This document shows, one piece after another, positions 6,214-7,823 of a DNA stretch of 7,823 nucleotides. The position numbers and the translations under genes were made by a program. Origin of the DNA: Schlegelella_A sp035995885 (GTDB lineage: Bacteria; Pseudomonadota; Gammaproteobacteria; Burkholderiales; Burkholderiaceae_C); contig DASYKC010000047.1 in NCBI GenBank assembly GCA_035995885.1, forward strand, positions 1 through 7,823, read 5' to 3'. The stretch's first letter is position 1, and each line of letters starts with the position of its first letter. The notes beneath the pieces were generated by a model. The model did no database searches and was not told the DNA's origin. It saw nothing but the letters and a program-made list of their open reading frames with translations.

Positions 6214-7008
6214 ATGGACCTCGGACTGACAGGCAGGCGGGCGCTCGTCACAGGCTCGACGGCCGGCATCGGCCTCGCGACCGCGCGTGCGCTGGCGCGC
6301 GAGGGCGCCGACGTCACCCTCAATGGCCGGACGCAGGCGCGCGTCGACGCCGCCGTCGCGGCCCTGAGACGCGAGCTCCCCGGAGCGACCGTCGCCGGGA
6401 TCGCCGCCGATCTGAGCACCGCCGCGGGCTGCGCGGCGTTGATCGGCCGGCTGCCCGAGGTCGACGTGCTCGTCAACAACCTCGGCATCTTCGAGCCGAA
6501 GCGCTTCGAGCAGATCAGCGACGAAGACTGGATGCGCTTCTTCGAGACCAACGTCCTCAGCGGCATCCGCCTCTCGCGCCACTACGTGGGGGCGATGCGC
6601 TCGCGCGACTGGGGCCGGATCGTCTTCGTGTCGAGCGAATCGGCGCTGCAGATCCCGACCGAGATGATCCACTACGGCATGACCAAGACGGCGCAGCTCG
6701 CGATCGCGCGCGGCCTCGCCGAGACGCTCGTTGGCACCGGCGTCACCGTCAACAGCGTGCTGCCCGGCCCGACGGCGTCGGAGGGCGTCGGCGGCTTCGT
6801 CGCCCAGATGGCCGCCGATCGCGGCGTCGACGCGGCGACGGTCGAGCGCGAGTTCTTCGCGACGGCGCGCCCGTCGTCGCTGCTGCAGCGCTTCGCGACG
6901 CCCGACGAAGTCGCGGCGATGATCGTCTACGTCTGCAGCGTCCCGGCGGCGGCGACGACGGGCGCGGCGCTGCGCGTCGACGGCGGTGTCGTGAGGTCGA
7001 TCGCCTGA
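6214..7008 (+). CDS. Short-chain dehydrogenase/reductase (classical SDR, catalytically complete)
   Basis: 264 residues, usual for a classical SDR: a cytoplasmic NAD(P)-dependent oxidoreductase with a Rossmann fold. The cofactor loop is TGSTAGIG (13-20); Arg39 after the second strand (LNGRT) favours NADPH. NNLG (88-91) stands in for the usual NNAG. The tetrad is intact: N113 (in ETNVLSG), S141 (in VSSESA), Y154 and K158 (YGMTK). The family PG motif is at 184-185 (LPGPTAS), and the C-terminus GAALRVDGGV is typical. ATG at 6214 is chosen because the protein then begins MDLGLTGRRALVTG, as in relatives and in the next gene. No clear Shine-Dalgarno precedes it, so a leaderless or weakly initiated mRNA is possible. 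It is the first gene of a tight pair. The alcohol or ketone substrate cannot be deduced. Confidence 0.92.
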   Translation: MDLGLTGRRALVTGSTAGIGLATARALAREGADVTLNGRTQARVDAAVAALRRELPGATVAGIAADLSTAAGCAALIGRLPEVDVLVNNLGIFEPKRFEQISDEDWMRFFETNVLSGIRLSRHYVGAMRSRDWGRIVFVSSESALQIPTEMIHYGMTKTAQLAIARGLAETLVGTGVTVNSVLPGPTASEGVGGFVAQMAADRGVDAATVEREFFATARPSSLLQRFATPDEVAAMIVYVCSVPAAATTGAALRVDGGVVRSIA

Positions 7009-7011
7009 TCC

Positions 7012-7815
7012 ATGGACCTCGAGCTCGGGACCAAGCGCGCGCTCGTCACCGGCGGCTCGCGCGGCATCGGCAAGGCGATCGCGCGCGGCCTCGCTCTCGA
7101 AGGCGCTGCGGTCGCGATCCTGGCGCGCGACCCGGAGCGCCTCGCCGCGGCCGCTGCCGAGCTCGCCAACGAGACCGGCGCCAAGGTCGTCGCCGTCGTC
7201 GCCGACACCACCGACGATGCGCAAGTCGAGCGCGCCGTCGCCGAGGCGGTGGCCGCGCTCGGCGGCGGCATCGACATCCTCGTCAACGCCGCGGCCGAGC
7301 CCGGCGGCTACGCGGCGCCGCCGTCGCTCGCCGAGATCGACGCCGCCCAGCTGCAGCGCGAGATCGACGTCAAGGTCATGGGCTACCTGCGCTGCGCGCG
7401 CGCCGTCGCGCCGTACATGCAGGCGCAGCGCTGGGGCCGGATCGTCAACCTCAGCGGCCTGGCCGCGCGCCAGACCGGCAACACCATCGGCAGCATCCGC
7501 AACGTCGCGGTCGCGGCGATGGCCAAGAACCTCGCCGACGAGCTCGGCCCCGCCGGCATCAACGTCACCGTCGTCCACCCCGGCCTGACGCGGACCGAGC
7601 GCACCGCCGCGCTCGTGCAGGCGCGCGCGAAGGCGCAACAGACGAGCGCGGCGGCGGTCGAGAAGCAGATGGCCGAAGGCAACTCGATCCGCCACCTCGT
7701 CGACGCCGCCGAGGTGGCGCACGTCGTCGTCTTCCTCTGCTCGCCCCGGTCGGTGGCGATCAACGGCGACGCCATCGCCGCCGGCGGCGGCGTGCCGCGC
7801 AGCATCCACTACTGA
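7012..7815 (+). CDS. Divergent SDR-family protein lacking the YxxxK catalytic motif
   Basis: 267 residues, starting three bases after the stop of the preceding SDR gene, so almost certainly co-transcribed. The Rossmann cofactor motif TGGSRGIG (13-20) is intact, and Arg17 suggests NADPH. NNAG is replaced by NAAA (92-95). The tetrad asparagine is Lys121 in the segment IDVKVMG. Ser148 (NLSG) is kept, but where YxxxK should lie, before the helix ending AKNLADELG, the sequence is TIGSIRNVAV. Aligning that helix without gaps places Gly160 at the Tyr position and Asn164 at the Lys position. Standard SDR proton transfer therefore seems impossible. It may bind cofactor without turnover, use another chemistry, or be a structural partner of the first SDR. 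The rest of the fold is complete (GINVTVVHPGLTRTE; C-terminus GDAIAAGGG), so it is not a decayed gene. Confidence 0.9.
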   Translation: MDLELGTKRALVTGGSRGIGKAIARGLALEGAAVAILARDPERLAAAAAELANETGAKVVAVVADTTDDAQVERAVAEAVAALGGGIDILVNAAAEPGGYAAPPSLAEIDAAQLQREIDVKVMGYLRCARAVAPYMQAQRWGRIVNLSGLAARQTGNTIGSIRNVAVAAMAKNLADELGPAGINVTVVHPGLTRTERTAALVQARAKAQQTSAAAVEKQMAEGNSIRHLVDAAEVAHVVVFLCSPRSVAINGDAIAAGGGVPRSIHY

Positions 7816-7823
7816 GCCGCCGC

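Noticed and set aside
6097..7809. Minus-strand open frame of 570 codons opposite the SDR pair
   Set aside because: It is an antisense shadow of two well-supported SDR genes, with Asp/Arg/Ala/Val-rich sequence and no domain.

Overview
The window is GC-rich throughout and densely coded with G/C-ending codons. The gene types (a ClsC-like phospholipase D lipoprotein, a DUF4404 protein, and a Tat-exported family 5 solute-binding protein with a 'RRRFVERMLGLGL' leader) suggest a proteobacterium, most likely a high-GC betaproteobacterium of the Burkholderiales type. That placement is inferred from gene content and base composition, not from a marker gene. I see no rRNA, tRNA, CRISPR array, insertion sequence or phage gene.

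Layout. (1) Positions 1-1547, minus strand: a phospholipase D superfamily lipoprotein of the cardiolipin synthase C type. Its 3' end lies beyond the left edge, and a Gly-Ile/Gly-Ser dipeptide repeat sits just before its second HKD motif. (2) Positions 1666-4253, plus strand: four co-directional genes with short gaps. They are a class III nucleotide cyclase-FHA fusion, an unrecognised 78-residue protein with a GTG start, a DUF4404 protein and a zinc-dependent aspartoacylase/succinylglutamate desuccinylase-type protein. (3) Positions 4285-6069, minus strand: a monocistronic Tat-dependent ABC-transporter solute-binding protein, convergent with the aspartoacylase gene and divergent from the next unit. 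(4) Positions 6214-7815, plus strand: two tandem short-chain dehydrogenase/reductase (SDR) genes 3 bp apart, preceded by a perfect 16-bp palindrome.

How the genes may work together. The cyclase-FHA gene and its two small followers may be one transcription unit that couples a phosphothreonine-reading module to a cyclase-fold domain. The cyclase keeps both metal-binding aspartates, but the residues normally occupied by the purine-selecting lysine and the transition-state asparagine are altered. The two SDRs look like a catalytic/pseudo-enzyme pair: the first has an intact Asn-Ser-Tyr-Lys tetrad, while the second has lost all of it except Ser. These two cases of active-site divergence are the most interesting content. 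I did not find a clearly new multi-gene defence or mobile system here.
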